Origin: Chloroflexi bacterium TSY
GTDB taxonomy: Bacteria > Chloroflexota > Anaerolineae > Caldilineales > Caldilineaceae
Assembly: GCA_019217005.1 (NCBI GenBank)
Contig: JAHBNG010000050.1
Location: 30,233-94,232, forward strand
DNA length: 64,000 nt
Direction: 5' to 3'
The position numbers were made by a program, and so were the translations under genes. The first letter of the stretch is position 1; every line of letters starts with the position of its first letter. Positions 43,717-53,848 of this stretch are shown here, piece by piece. The notes under the pieces are model-generated. The model ran no database searches. It was not told the origin of the DNA and saw nothing but the letters and a program-made list of their open reading frames with translations.

Positions 43717-46536
43717 CTATCGATCGGCTTCTGACAATTCACTCCAAAGTGCTTCCACATTTGTTTGAAGAAATTCAGCCCCCTCTTCTGGCGTCATGGA
43801 TCCTTCAAATGCCGTTCTGTAGACCACATCTGGAATCAATCGTTGGTGTTCTATTTCATCGATCACAGCTCTCTGTGTTTGACTGTATGCTGGATGATAG
43901 GCCCACCGCATCAAGGTTGAATAGCTGTCGTTCAGTCTGGAGAGTGCATCCGGGTCGTAATATTGAATCAATTCATGAGAAAATAACCACTCTTTTTGCC
44001 CAAGAGAATGTACAGGCATTGTGTTAAGCGGATCCGTAGCGATAAACTCTTCATATCCATCTGTCATTAAAAATTCGGCAAAGTCTTGCGCGGTAGGATC
44101 TGCGGTGCGTGTAATGGCAAGTATATTGAGTGCGCCATATGTTGACCGATTGACAGACCCATCGAAGCTTGGAACAAGCGAACTGCCAAACCCCAGTTCT
44201 TCTAGCAAAAACTGTAATTCTACCTCTGGATCTACCTGTTCACTCTCCGCCTCAAGATTCTCTTGATCGATCGACTCCGTATTGGCAACATCCGTATTGA
44301 CAACATTGGGTGAGAGATCCGCATCGTCCGCTTCATTAGAATCCGACTGATTCAGATCTGTTCCGCCTGACTCGACTCCATCAATGCTGTTCTGTTCCTC
44401 TTCCGCTGTCCCACTTTCTGCCTCTTCGGTACCCGAAATCTCAGGAAGCGTTCCAATGTAATAGTCGCCTGCGTCTTGAAGAAGCGACAGATCATAGAAG
44501 ATCATGCCGACTTCCCCGTTGGCATAGGCCTCGAGCACGTCACGCCGATCCATCTCACCAAAAAAATCGTTTGTGAATAACCGGCTATACCGTTCTAAAA
44601 GAGCAATCATCTCAGGGCTATTCATCGTTACATTGCCCTTGAGATCGAATGGATAAATGCCTTCGGCGATGGCCAGTTGCTCAAAGATCTGATGCGTATA
44701 GATGCTTGTCGGATCGAGTCCTACTGCCACACCTTGCTGAATCTGTCCAATACCAAAGAGATTTTCGGCAGCATCAGTTAAAGACGACCAGGTTGATGGT
44801 GGAGCAAGACCAAATGTATCAAAATGATCGATTCGATACCAGAGGGTCTGCATCCATCCGGTAAAAGGGACAGCGGTGTAATAATGGGTCACGTCGTCTG
44901 TGATCAGAGCCAATGTTCCTGTAAAAAAGTCTTGCGCACCGATACCGGCAATCACTTCCTCGGCTGCGTCCATGTCCAGCATCCGTGCATCAATAAGGCC
45001 CCGAAGATGTTTAACATCTGCATAGACGAGATCGGGGACAGCAAACAGCTCAGATGCTTGAGAAAATTCGTCGAAAAATTCAGAATCGTCAATATACTGT
45101 ATCTCAATCTGGACATGCTGATTCTGAACCATATATTGCGACGCAAGTTCATCAAGAATGAATTGCTTCTCTGGATTTGATTCTGTGGTCCAAAAGTCCA
45201 CAATCTGTCGTCTGTTTTCTGGAATCTCAGGGGGGAGGGGATCCGACACAAATCCTTGCACCAAAAAATCCATACACAGTTGACAAGGATCGCGGTGAGT
45301 AATCTCCTGCTCCTCCAGATACTCCGTCGTCAATCCCTCAAAATCCGATTGCGTCAACTGCACGCCCGAGGAACGAACCTGATCATAATTGTCGCGCAAG
45401 ATGCCACCAAAAATTGTATGACGAGTCAACGTCCCTTCTTGCATTTTGGACAATGTCGTCGTCACGAGCGGAATCACCCACTCAGGTGTTCCCGAACTTG
45501 GCGTCTCGCCTTCCATAAAGCCGGTGAAACCCATCATGTTGTCTTGCACTGTGCCATAAAAATCGGATGGCTCCCATGTTCCGGCCATCACGCGTTCCAC
45601 AATATCCACATAAACAGGCCCCCAGTTCCAGTAAGTGACGCCAAGACATGCTTCCGTATACTTCTGGCAAGCCGTCTCAGAATCACTAACAAGAATGCGA
45701 ATGCCATACTCATGCGCAAACGCAGTGAGCGTTGGCGAGCTGAGATGACTAACGATCACACCAGCACCAGCTTCGAATAATTCATCGATTGCCTGCCGTT
45801 GATCTTCAGGATCTGTCGATCCAAACGTCCAACGGATATCGGCAACGCACTTTGGGCATACTTCCTGCATTCCTAGTACAGCTGCGTTCGAGAGACGAAT
45901 CTCTCTCGGGGTAGGTTCGGCAGCCAGAACACCAACGAGAAAAGACGCATTTTCGGCTGCGCGTGCGCCAGCAACCATACCGGCCAGATATTTCATGTCT
46001 TCCATGGCACCGGAAACGTTGCCCAAATTCAACTCATTGAGTTGATGACCATTAATATTGATGAAGGCGATGTCTGCGAACTCTTCCGCGACAGAAGCAG
46101 TTTGCTCTGCATACTTTTCTGAGGTTGTAAAGATGGCCTGGTAACCATTCTGGGCGAGGGAGCGAATGACCTTTGTGGCTTCACTCGTTGTCGGGATATT
46201 CTGAATAGCAATCGTATGAGTCTCGGCAAGCTGTTCTTCAATAAATCGGCGACCCTGGTCATGCGCATCGCTCCAACTACTATTCTCGATCGTCTCTTGG
46301 TAAACAAAGGCAATATTGAACTTATTGGGGTCCGCCTCTGGGATCGCAACCACAAGATCGCCTTGGTCGGTCAGTATCTCAACCTCCTCGGCAATAGGAA
46401 TTTGGTCTTGATCTGAAGAAGCAAGTAGCTCCAGAGAGCTAGGGAAGGGAACAATGTTCAGCCAAATTAAGATAACAGCCAACAGGGATGAAACGACAAC
46501 GATCGATAACGCAATCCAGAGGGGAGATCGTGACAC
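43717..46536 (-). CDS. membrane-anchored fusion of BMP-type and sugar-type solute-binding proteins
   Basis: About 939 residues. A hydrophobic N-terminal segment (LWIALSIVVVSSLLAVILIWL) anchors or exports it. The first module is a BMP/PnrA-like binding protein (FNIAFVYQETIENSSWSDAHDQGRRF, then YLAGMVAGARAAENASFLVG). The second, from VDFWTTESNPEKQFILDELASQY, is an ABC-type family 1 solute-binding protein with GWMQTLWYRIDHFDTFGLAPP, carrying an acidic low-complexity insertion of about 70 residues. GTG at 46536 is preferred (AAGGA about 10 bases upstream); TTG at 46542 is possible. No permease or ATPase is adjacent, so it more likely feeds the dCache-pLGIC receptor than a transporter. Confidence 0.78.
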   Translation of the reverse strand: MSRSPLWIALSIVVVSSLLAVILIWLNIVPFPSSLELLASSDQDQIPIAEEVEILTDQGDLVVAIPEADPNKFNIAFVYQETIENSSWSDAHDQGRRFIEEQLAETHTIAIQNIPTTSEATKVIRSLAQNGYQAIFTTSEKYAEQTASVAEEFADIAFININGHQLNELNLGNVSGAMEDMKYLAGMVAGARAAENASFLVGVLAAEPTPREIRLSNAAVLGMQEVCPKCVADIRWTFGSTDPEDQRQAIDELFEAGAGVIVSHLSSPTLTAFAHEYGIRILVSDSETACQKYTEACLGVTYWNWGPVYVDIVERVMAGTWEPSDFYGTVQDNMMGFTGFMEGETPSSGTPEWVIPLVTTTLSKMQEGTLTRHTIFGGILRDNYDQVRSSGVQLTQSDFEGLTTEYLEEQEITHRDPCQLCMDFLVQGFVSDPLPPEIPENRRQIVDFWTTESNPEKQFILDELASQYMVQNQHVQIEIQYIDDSEFFDEFSQASELFAVPDLVYADVKHLRGLIDARMLDMDAAEEVIAGIGAQDFFTGTLALITDDVTHYYTAVPFTGWMQTLWYRIDHFDTFGLAPPSTWSSLTDAAENLFGIGQIQQGVAVGLDPTSIYTHQIFEQLAIAEGIYPFDLKGNVTMNSPEMIALLERYSRLFTNDFFGEMDRRDVLEAYANGEVGMIFYDLSLLQDAGDYYIGTLPEISGTEEAESGTAEEEQNSIDGVESGGTDLNQSDSNEADDADLSPNVVNTDVANTESIDQENLEAESEQVDPEVELQFLLEELGFGSSLVPSFDGSVNRSTYGALNILAITRTADPTAQDFAEFLMTDGYEEFIATDPLNTMPVHSLGQKEWLFSHELIQYYDPDALSRLNDSYSTLMRWAYHPAYSQTQRAVIDEIEHQRLIPDVVYRTAFEGSMTPEEGAEFLQTNVEALWSELSEADR

Positions 46537-46624
46537 GTTCAAGCGTTCCTTTTTATACTGAGCACTCCCAATCAAAAATCAATTAGTCAATTCTTCTCGA
46601 CTGCCAACGATCTAATTGCATTAA

Positions 46625-46668
46625 ATTTATGAGCGAGTGCGGTATACATGACACATCCGCTCATAAAT
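46625..46668. repeat. 11-bp-arm hairpin between leuA and the binding-protein gene
   Basis: ATTTATGAGCG and its exact complement are separated by 22 bases. It is a possible transcript end for leuA, though no T-run is present. Confidence 0.45.
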
Positions 46669-46818
46669 GAGCATATATTCGACAATTCACTGCGAGTAAA
46701 AACGACCGAAATTCTGCTCACCTATGGCGGCGCTTTGCATAGATAACTTACGTAGATAGTATAAGCATACAAACAGACCGTCGACAAAGCGTCGGTAAAT
46801 GGTCTTTCTATTCTTTAT

Positions 46819-48567
46819 TTAAACTCCACTTCTCTCATCCGCCAAAATATTCACAGCCGCGCTCTCTTCATTCTGCGCTGCGATCATTTTATTGAGAGCC
46901 TGTAAATAAGCTTTGGCGCTGGCGACAATGATATCCGTATCAACACCCCGTCCGCTAAACAGCCGGCGTCGTGGGCGTCCTTGGGCGGTTTCCGTGTGCC
47001 CGATGCTATTGGGTGCCTCGATCCGCACGGTCACATCACCAGTGGCGTCGATCCCTTCGGTGATGGCTTGGATCAAAAACTCAGTGAGCGTGTTTTCCAC
47101 CTGCACAATGCGATTGATGCCACCATACGCCGCATCGACAGGCCCCGTGCCAAAGCTCGCTTGGGTCACCTGTTCGTCTGACTCGGTGTTCCGTAACGTG
47201 ACAACTGCTGTGGGCAACTTGACACCTGTTCCACAATGCACTTGCAGCGCCTCTAGCTCCCACGTCTCTTCCGGTTGGTAGAGTTCATCTCCCACCAGTG
47301 CCTCTAGATCGGCGTCTGTCACGGTCTTCTTCTTGTCCGCCAAATCCTTAAAACGCTTAAAGACTTCGGTGAGATCCTCGTTGGAAAAATGATACCCCAT
47401 CTCCTCAAGCCGTGTGCGTAGAGCGTGGCGACCGCTGTGCTTTCCCAACACGAGTCGGCTCTGATTCAGCCCAATCGTAGAAGCATCCATAATCTCATAG
47501 GTACGCTTGTTCTTGAGCATACCATCCTGATGAATTCCAGCTTCGTGCGCAAAGGCATTTGCGCCAACAATTGCCTTATTGGGCTGAATCACCATTCCCG
47601 TATAGCGGCTCACCATATCGCTCGCGCGGTGGATCTCCTCTGTGGCAATATTGGTCGTCAGCCCAAAGACAGATTGACGTGTATAAAGCGCCATCACTGT
47701 CTCTTCCAGGCTTGTGTTACCAGCACGCTCACCGATGCCATTGAGCGTTACTTCGATCTGGCGTGCCCCATTCTGCACACCCGCAAGTGTGTTGGCGGTG
47801 GCCATGCCCAGATCGTTGTGGCAATGAACACTAAAAATGACATCCTGACCGCCAGGTACATTCTCTCGCAGATATTTGATCAAGCCGCCAAACTCTTCGG
47901 GGGTGGTATAGCCCACTGTATCCGGGATATTGAGTGTGGTGGCACCAGCTTGGATCGCAACTTCTAACACCTTGACCAAAAACTCGGGATCACTCCGTCC
48001 AGCGTCTTCAGGGCTGAATTCCACATCTTTGCAAAGACTCGCTGCGTGCTGCACCATATCGCCAACAGTTTCTAATACATCGTCGCGCGACATACGCAAC
48101 TTGTGCTCCATGTGTAGATCGCTCGTGGCCAAAAATGTGTGAATACGTGGTCGCACAGCCCCTTGCACAGCCGCCCAAACCGCATCAATGTCATCTTTAT
48201 TGGCACGAGCCAAACCATTGATAATTGGTGGTGCATAAATACGGCCCTCCTTATCGATCCGTGGCGTTCGCCCAGCTGATTCGGCAATCTGCTTGACGGC
48301 ATCCAAATCACCTGGACTAGCCGCAGGGAAACCTGCTTCAATCACGTCGACACCAAGGCGCGCAAGCTGCTGCGCAATATCCATCTTCTCTTGAGCAGTA
48401 AGCGTTGCCCCAGGACTCTGTTCGCCATCGCGCAGCGTGGTGTCGAAGACAACCACTTTATTTCCATGCGCGACTTTGCGTGCATATGCACGGATATCAT
48501 CGATTACAAACTGTTCAATGTCGATTTCGGTTATGTCTACATCAGTGGGTAGAGAATCTGCGCTCAT
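46819..48567 (-). CDS. leuA: 2-isopropylmalate synthase
   Basis: A 582-residue LeuA, which condenses acetyl-CoA with 2-oxoisovalerate in the first committed step of leucine synthesis. The catalytic TIM barrel has [20 protein letters not shown] and the metal-binding [12 protein letters not shown]. The linker and C-terminal leucine-sensing domain ([30 protein letters not shown]) are complete. The start at 48567 has GGAGA 7 bases upstream; GTG/ATG at 48597/48594 would add up to ten residues. A family-C MITE lies between leuA and ilvC, so its own promoter is likely. Confidence 0.96.
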   Translation of the reverse strand: MSADSLPTDVDITEIDIEQFVIDDIRAYARKVAHGNKVVVFDTTLRDGEQSPGATLTAQEKMDIAQQLARLGVDVIEAGFPAASPGDLDAVKQIAESAGRTPRIDKEGRIYAPPIINGLARANKDDIDAVWAAVQGAVRPRIHTFLATSDLHMEHKLRMSRDDVLETVGDMVQHAASLCKDVEFSPEDAGRSDPEFLVKVLEVAIQAGATTLNIPDTVGYTTPEEFGGLIKYLRENVPGGQDVIFSVHCHNDLGMATANTLAGVQNGARQIEVTLNGIGERAGNTSLEETVMALYTRQSVFGLTTNIATEEIHRASDMVSRYTGMVIQPNKAIVGANAFAHEAGIHQDGMLKNKRTYEIMDASTIGLNQSRLVLGKHSGRHALRTRLEEMGYHFSNEDLTEVFKRFKDLADKKKTVTDADLEALVGDELYQPEETWELEALQVHCGTGVKLPTAVVTLRNTESDEQVTQASFGTGPVDAAYGGINRIVQVENTLTEFLIQAITEGIDATGDVTVRIEAPNSIGHTETAQGRPRRRLFSGRGVDTDIIVASAKAYLQALNKMIAAQNEESAAVNILADERSGV

Positions 48568-48694
48568 GGATTTGTCTCCAAAATAATCACTCATCACCCC
48601 ATCTTCTTGGAAGGAGTCATAAATAGGTCCGCTTGCCTAACAGTTCCTGACCCCATCCAGGAAGATTCGATACCTCAGTTCTTAAGCTCTCATC

Positions 48695-48775
48695 GTGAGT
48701 GTGTCCCAAAGTGTGTAAATACAACCGATTCTCTGACTGAGCGATCTCATTTACACACTTTGTGGTTCACACTCA
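48695..48775. repeat. MITE family C, copy 2
   Basis: Homologous to 40727-40810: GTGTGTCCCAAAGTGTGTAAAT, internal CCGATTCTCTGACTGA, and ATTTACACACTTTGTGG. It lies between ilvC and leuA. Confidence 0.8.
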
Positions 48776-48813
48776 GTTTATACATCTGAGTATCGAAGAT
48801 CAATGCTAAATCT

Positions 48814-49815
48814 CTAAATTTCCTTTGCGTCCAAAAACGACATCATCTTGCGCAGCGACTTGCCGATCTGCTCGATCTGCATATTTTGCTCAGCATCACG
48901 CGTGGCATAATATTTCTTACCGCCGCCATGATATTCGTCCATCCACTCTTCAGCAAAAGCGCCTGATTGAATATCAGCAAGTACGGTTTTCATCGCCTCA
49001 CGAGTTTCATCGGTGATAATACGCGGACCGCTCTTATAATCGCCCCACTCCGCCGTATCGCTTACGCTATAACGCATATAGTTGAGTCCACCTTCGTACA
49101 TCAAGTCAACAATGAGCTTGAGTTCGTGTAAGCATTCGAAGTAGGCAATTTCGGGCTGATAACCAGCTTCTACCAGCGTCTCGAAACCAGCTTTAACAAG
49201 TTCGCTCACACCGCCACACAGTACGGTCTGCTCGCCAAAGAGATCGGTTTCTGTCTCTTCGGCAAAGGTTGTTTCCAAAACACCGGCGCGTGTACAACCA
49301 ATCCCTTTGGCATAGGCAAGGGCTACCTCCTTGGCCTGACCGGTTGCATTCTGATGAACTGCCAACAAACCAGGAACGCCAGATCCCTCCATAAAGACCT
49401 CCCGGACGCGATGCCCAGGGGCTTTGGGTGCGACCATCGTCACATCGACATCTTTTGGGGCAACGATGAAGCCATAACGCACATTGAAGCCATGTGCAAA
49501 CATCAGCATATTCCCTGCTTCCAGGCCTGGTACAACTTCTTGTTCATAGACCTTGCCCTGAATTGGATCGGGCAGGGTAAACATAATCATGTCTGCCGCC
49601 TTAGCTGCTTCGGTGTTTGTCAGCACCGTTAGCCCGTCAGCTTCAGCTTTCTCTTTGCTTTTGCTGCCTTCATACAAACCGACAACAACATCGCATCCGC
49701 TATCTTTCAAGCCAAGGGCGTGGGCATGCCCTTGGCTTCCGTAGCCGATTACAGCAATTTTCTTACCGTTAAGCAAGTTTAGATCTGCATCATTTTCATA
49801 ATAAATAGTTGCCAT
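48814..49815 (-). CDS. ilvC: ketol-acid reductoisomerase
   Basis: A 333-residue class I enzyme that isomerises and reduces acetolactate or acetohydroxybutyrate with NADPH and Mg2+. The Rossmann motif is [19 protein letters not shown]. The catalytic domain has [17 protein letters not shown], the acidic metal ligands in [16 protein letters not shown] and [17 protein letters not shown]. Full length, usual start. It follows ilvN in the valine/isoleucine cluster after a gap of about 330 bases. Confidence 0.97.
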   Translation of the reverse strand: MATIYYENDADLNLLNGKKIAVIGYGSQGHAHALGLKDSGCDVVVGLYEGSKSKEKAEADGLTVLTNTEAAKAADMIMFTLPDPIQGKVYEQEVVPGLEAGNMLMFAHGFNVRYGFIVAPKDVDVTMVAPKAPGHRVREVFMEGSGVPGLLAVHQNATGQAKEVALAYAKGIGCTRAGVLETTFAEETETDLFGEQTVLCGGVSELVKAGFETLVEAGYQPEIAYFECLHELKLIVDLMYEGGLNYMRYSVSDTAEWGDYKSGPRIITDETREAMKTVLADIQSGAFAEEWMDEYHGGGKKYYATRDAEQNMQIEQIGKSLRKMMSFLDAKEI

Positions 49816-50147
49816 AAGATTCTACTTTCGTTCGGATTTGGATTTGGGTAAGATCAAGAAAGTTTTGGACACGGATTTTCAAGATTCTCAGGGTTTTAGG
49901 CGAATCCAAATTTTAAACTGTCCACAGATGACCAGGATTGACTAGATTTTCACTCTGCCGATCCTGGTCATCCTGTCAATCTGTGGACAATTATTTTCTT
50001 GGAATCTCCTTATCCGTGTCCTAATTCTAAAGACTAATCTGGTTTCATTTATTTTGGGTAGAGAAAGCTCTTTAGGCTTTTCCAACAATTAAGGCCATTC
50101 CAGAGCATCGACTTGGCAAATCAGGGATTTATCTCTCTGGAATGGCC
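49816..50147. other. ilvN-ilvC intergenic region with inverted repeats
   Basis: An imperfect hairpin built on TGTCCACAGATgACCAGGAT and its complement (about 49918-49992), and a family-F MITE that reaches the ilvN stop codon. No gene. Confidence 0.5.
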
Positions 50148-50150
50148 TTA
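50072..50150. repeat. MITE family F, copy 1
   Basis: TTTTCCAACAATT followed by AAGGCCATTCCAGAG and the closing CTCTGGAATGGCCTTA form an inverted repeat. The final TTA supplies the ilvN stop codon. A related copy is at 63811. Confidence 0.65.
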
Positions 50151-50723
50151 CACTCCCCCAGTTGCGAAGCGATTCACTTCCTCAGAACTCATTATACCAT
50201 TAGAACTCGCACGCCAAACAGAAGTTGATTGCTTGCGTTTACGCTGTGAGCTCCCGCGGACCAGTGCAACCCGCCCCGTGCGAACCATTTCGACAATTCC
50301 AAAATTATCGAGCAATTCAATTAAAGTGTCAACTCGATCTTCAGAGCCGACAATTTGAGCCACCATCGTATCCAGCGCCACATCAACAATATCCCCCCGC
50401 AACATATTCACAATTTGGACAATCTCAGCCCGCGTTTCGGCACTAGTCTGTACCCGAACGAGAGCCATTTCGCGCGCCACCAATGGTTTATCCGTCACAT
50501 CCTCGATTCGTGTGATGTCGATGACTTTGCGCAGTTGTTTCAGCACTTGATCCACCATATGCTCATCCCCATCAACCACAAACGTCATGCGGCTAATGCC
50601 TGGGGTTTCACTATGACCAACCTGCAAACTATCAATATTGAAGTTACGTCTGCGCACCATACCAGCCACTCGGCTGAGCACCCCCGGTTGATCACGCATC
50701 CATGCGATTAATGTGTGTTTCAT
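50148..50723 (-). CDS. ilvN: acetolactate synthase small (regulatory) subunit
   Basis: A 191-residue regulatory subunit that gives the large subunit its full activity and valine feedback sensitivity. The ACT domain is clear ([32 protein letters not shown]), followed by [19 protein letters not shown] and a C-terminal domain. The last residues (RFATGGV) end in a TAA that overlaps a MITE boundary. It starts 50 bases after ilvB, consistent with one transcript. Confidence 0.95.
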   Translation of the reverse strand: MKHTLIAWMRDQPGVLSRVAGMVRRRNFNIDSLQVGHSETPGISRMTFVVDGDEHMVDQVLKQLRKVIDITRIEDVTDKPLVAREMALVRVQTSAETRAEIVQIVNMLRGDIVDVALDTMVAQIVGSEDRVDTLIELLDNFGIVEMVRTGRVALVRGSSQRKRKQSTSVWRASSNGIMSSEEVNRFATGGV

Positions 50724-50773
50724 GTTGATTCCTCACTTATTGTGATTCTGACAGAGTGACAAGGCGAAGTATA

Positions 50774-52558
50774 CTACCAGGCCGGCTGCACCCCACTATA
50801 TTCTTGCACAATCGCCGGACCAGGCCGGCGGATTAGTTCATCTACGGCGGCACCGGGAGCCACCATCGGATAAACATTGACCTCTTCTTTGACTCGGAAG
50901 TCAATCAGGAAAGGACCATTCGTACTGTTTGCGGCATTCAAAGCAGAGTTCACGTCTGTAGGGCTATCGACGGCCAATGCTGGAATTCCATAAGCATCTG
51001 CAAGCTTGACATAATCTGGAGAAAAGATCGGTGTACCGGAGTAACGCTTCTCATAAAAAATTTGCTGCCACTGGCGCACCATACCAAGAAAACCATTGTT
51101 GATAATCGCAATCTTGACGGGAACTCCCCCTTCTTGTGCGATCGTGGCCAATTCCTGCAAGGTCATCTGAAAACCACCATCGCCAACCACAGCCCATACC
51201 AATCGTTCGGGATAAGCCATCTGAGCACCGATTGCGGCCGGCAATGCATATCCCATTGTCCCCAATCCACCACTTGTCAGCAGCTGCCCAGAGTAATCAT
51301 GCGTATAGTATTGGCTTTCCCACATCTGATGTTGCCCCACATCTGTTACGACAATGGCAGGTTCAGGTGTATTCTTCGTACTCTCCCAGAGTTGGCGGAT
51401 CACAAAAGGTGGAATTAACTCATCGACCTCATAGGTCAAAATATCTTGCTCTGCAGTCTCACCCTTCCACTCATTAAGCATCTCCACCCATGCAGAATGC
51501 TCGGTCGATTCAACTTGAGGCAGTAGAGCAGGTAATGTCTCAGCCAAATCACCCACTACGGCAACGTCAGGGGCAATATTTTTGCCAATCTCAGCTTGAT
51601 CCAACTCAAAGTGGATAATGCCAGCCTGCTGGGCAAATCGATCCAATCGACCCGTAATCCGGTCATCAAAGCGCATCCCCATCGCGATCAAGAGATCACA
51701 AGCTTGTATCGCTCGATTGGCAAACGCTTCACCATGCATTCCCCCCATACCCAGACTGAGTGGGTGGCTTTCGGGAAGATTACCTGTTCCCAAAAGGGTT
51801 GTGACGGCAGGGATTTCTGCTTTCTCTACTAGTTCCACAAGTTGCTGACTCACACCAGCCAAATGCACGCCGTGTCCACAAAGGATGAGCGGGCGTTTGG
51901 CTTGATTGATCAGTTGTGCCGCAGCGTGGATCGCATCCGCACAGGGTGTAGGCCAAGGCTCAAAACCGAGCAAATCGACATCAAAGTCATAACGGAACGT
52001 CCCTTCAGCATTCTGGACATCTTTACAAATGTCAATTAACACAACACCGGGCCGCCCTTCACGCGCAATATAAAATGCTTCCTTCATCACCTTCGGCAGT
52101 TCGGCAATATCTGTTACAAGATAGTTGTGTTTACAGACCGGTTGGGTCACACCAATTACGTCCGACTCTTGAAATGCATCCGTTCCCAATAGATTAGATG
52201 GCACCTGCCCCGTAATCGCCACAATTGGAACGCTATCCATCTGTGCGGTGGCTAATCCGGTGACCATATTGGTCGCGCCGGGGCCACTGGTGGCAACACA
52301 GACGCCGACCCGCCCTGTCGCACGGGCATACCCATCAGCCATGTGGGCAGCGCACTGCTCATGCCGCACAAGGACATGATGAATTTTACCTCCAGTTTCA
52401 TATTTAGTCAGTGCATCATAGGCAGGTAAAATAGCCCCGCCTGGATGACCGAAGACGATGTCTACCCCCTCACGAACCATCGCCTCCCACACCATTTCTG
52501 CACCTGTCATCTGCAGCGGCGTGTCTGGTGCCGCTCCGTTTTGGTTTGATTCCGCCAT
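50774..52558 (-). CDS. ilvB: acetolactate synthase large (catalytic) subunit
   Basis: A 594-residue thiamine-diphosphate enzyme that forms acetolactate or acetohydroxybutyrate. The PYR domain has [18 protein letters not shown] with the catalytic Glu in [21 protein letters not shown]. The C-terminal ThDP motif is [19 protein letters not shown]...[14 protein letters not shown]. The start at 52558 is set by AAGGAG just upstream. It is preceded by a Leu/Ile/Val-rich leader peptide and an intrinsic terminator, so attenuation is the likely control. Confidence 0.97.
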   Translation of the reverse strand: MAESNQNGAAPDTPLQMTGAEMVWEAMVREGVDIVFGHPGGAILPAYDALTKYETGGKIHHVLVRHEQCAAHMADGYARATGRVGVCVATSGPGATNMVTGLATAQMDSVPIVAITGQVPSNLLGTDAFQESDVIGVTQPVCKHNYLVTDIAELPKVMKEAFYIAREGRPGVVLIDICKDVQNAEGTFRYDFDVDLLGFEPWPTPCADAIHAAAQLINQAKRPLILCGHGVHLAGVSQQLVELVEKAEIPAVTTLLGTGNLPESHPLSLGMGGMHGEAFANRAIQACDLLIAMGMRFDDRITGRLDRFAQQAGIIHFELDQAEIGKNIAPDVAVVGDLAETLPALLPQVESTEHSAWVEMLNEWKGETAEQDILTYEVDELIPPFVIRQLWESTKNTPEPAIVVTDVGQHQMWESQYYTHDYSGQLLTSGGLGTMGYALPAAIGAQMAYPERLVWAVVGDGGFQMTLQELATIAQEGGVPVKIAIINNGFLGMVRQWQQIFYEKRYSGTPIFSPDYVKLADAYGIPALAVDSPTDVNSALNAANSTNGPFLIDFRVKEEVNVYPMVAPGAAVDELIRRPGPAIVQEYSGVQPAW

Positions 52559-52596
52559 GGTGGACTCCTTGTTGCAATATATGTCTTGACCAACAC

Positions 52597-52626
52597 AAAA
52601 AAACCCTCCCCCGGTTAGGGAAGGGT
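52597..52626 (-). terminator. ilvB leader terminator (attenuator)
   Basis: On the minus strand ACCCTTCCC pairs with GGGGGAGGGT around a short loop containing TAACCG, followed by seven T. The upstream words CGGTTGG (twice in the leader) can pair with CTAACCG in the loop and would compete with the terminator. Confidence 0.8.
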
Positions 52627-52659
52627 CTAGTTTGACCAACCGTACATCTCTCGATCAAC

Positions 52660-52767
52660 CTACTCCGTTCCAACCGGTATGCGCCTCTGATTGCTAAGTA
52701 CGACAACAATCAGAAGCTCGATAACCAATACGAGTACAATGATCAGACCAAAATAGGTTGAAGTCAT
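52660..52767 (-). CDS. branched-chain amino acid leader peptide
   Basis: A 35-codon frame starting MTSTYFG and carrying LIIVLVLVIELLIVVVL, then SNQRRIPVGTE and stop. Sixteen of 17 consecutive residues are Leu, Ile or Val, which matches IlvL/IvbL-type leader peptides used for ribosome-mediated attenuation. It lies 63 bases after the -10 box and 34 bases before the terminator. There is no strong Shine-Dalgarno. A small membrane peptide is the alternative reading, but promoter, terminator and ilvB context favour a leader. Confidence 0.75.
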   Translation of the reverse strand: MTSTYFGLIIVLVLVIELLIVVVLSNQRRIPVGTE

Positions 52768-52836
52768 GACGAGAAATGTCGGATGCTCAATCGATTTTTC
52801 AATCGCAATGAGATCAATAAGATGAATCTTCTGCTT

Positions 52837-52866
52837 AGTATACCGGAAAACATTGGAGATTGTCAA
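52837..52866 (-). promoter_or_regulatory. ilvB operon promoter
   Basis: Minus strand TTGACA (52866-52861), 18-base spacer, TATACT (52842-52837). It lies upstream of the leader peptide. Confidence 0.8.
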
Positions 52867-52874
52867 TCCCCATC

Positions 52875-53039
52875 TCACGGATTCGTGCCATGCACAGCGA
52901 ACCAAACATGAAGCGTCTCCTCCGATACACCAATTACGTTAGAAATCATCTTGAGAGACTGTCCTTGGGCATGTAGTATGTAAACATTGGCTACAGTTAT
53001 ACAATGGAACGAATCATTTAAGCAAGTGCGAAGCCAAGC
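52875..53039 (-). pseudogene. short HTH-like remnant downstream of the ThuA-like gene
   Basis: An open stretch in frame with, and directly after, the ThuA stop codon. It reads LHAQGQSLKMISNVIGVSEETLHVWFA, resembling a transposase-type helix-turn-helix, and stops at 52875. It has no start codon of its own and is probably debris. Confidence 0.35.
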
Positions 53040-53783
53040 TTACATTAAAACCTCCAGTGGTTCTTTTTCATGGATTGCTCCACTATCCGCGTATGGAAAT
53101 GCTGGACCTGCTGTTGGAGCCGCCCAACGAACTGCGTTCGACATTACCCGCTGAATTTCTGGTTGAAAGAAGATCGGATGAGTCTCATGGCCAGGGCGGA
53201 AGTAGAAAATCTTACCTTTGCCGCGATGGAAACAGCATCCACTTCGAAAGACGTTCCCCCCCTTAAACCAGCTCACAAAGACAAGATGATCTGGTGTGGG
53301 AATATCAAAATGTCCTCCATACATTTCAACTTGGGGAACATCAATGTAAGGAGCCAATCCTTCTGCGATAGGATGTGCTGGGTCAACAACCCAAATCCGT
53401 TCATTTTCACCGGCCTCACGCCAGCGTAAGCTACAGGTCGTTCCCATCAGTGCCTTAAAAATCTTAGAATGATGTCCGGAATGGAGTACAATCAGCCCCA
53501 TGCCGTTCAGAACACGCTGCTGAACACGCAAGACAACCTCATCCTCAACCTCGCGATGTGCAGTATGCCCCCACCATGTTAGGACATCCGTTTCCGACAA
53601 CACATCTTCCGTCAGGCCATGTTCAGGTTCATCTAGCGTTGCGATCTTGACATCATGTCCGCTCTCTTTCAGCCCATTTGCAAGCACAGTATGAATACCA
53701 TCTGGGTAGACCTTTCGAACGGCTTCGCTGTGCTTCTCGTGACGAAATTCATTCCAAACGGTCACACGAATTTGGTTTGCCAT
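53040..53783 (-). CDS. ThuA-like protein
   Basis: A 247-residue protein of the ThuA (trehalose utilisation) family, a glutamine-amidotransferase-like fold. Family blocks are [71 protein letters not shown] and [27 protein letters not shown] precedes the ATG. The biochemical role of ThuA is not settled; members sit in sugar-catabolism clusters. The neighbouring Gfo/Idh/MocA dehydrogenase fits that theme. Confidence 0.9.
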   Translation of the reverse strand: MANQIRVTVWNEFRHEKHSEAVRKVYPDGIHTVLANGLKESGHDVKIATLDEPEHGLTEDVLSETDVLTWWGHTAHREVEDEVVLRVQQRVLNGMGLIVLHSGHHSKIFKALMGTTCSLRWREAGENERIWVVDPAHPIAEGLAPYIDVPQVEMYGGHFDIPTPDHLVFVSWFKGGNVFRSGCCFHRGKGKIFYFRPGHETHPIFFQPEIQRVMSNAVRWAAPTAGPAFPYADSGAIHEKEPLEVLM

Positions 53784-53848
53784 TGGTTTTCCTCATTAAC
53801 TATTGACAATCGATCGTTGACTATTGACAATTAATCTGGTCTGCATAA

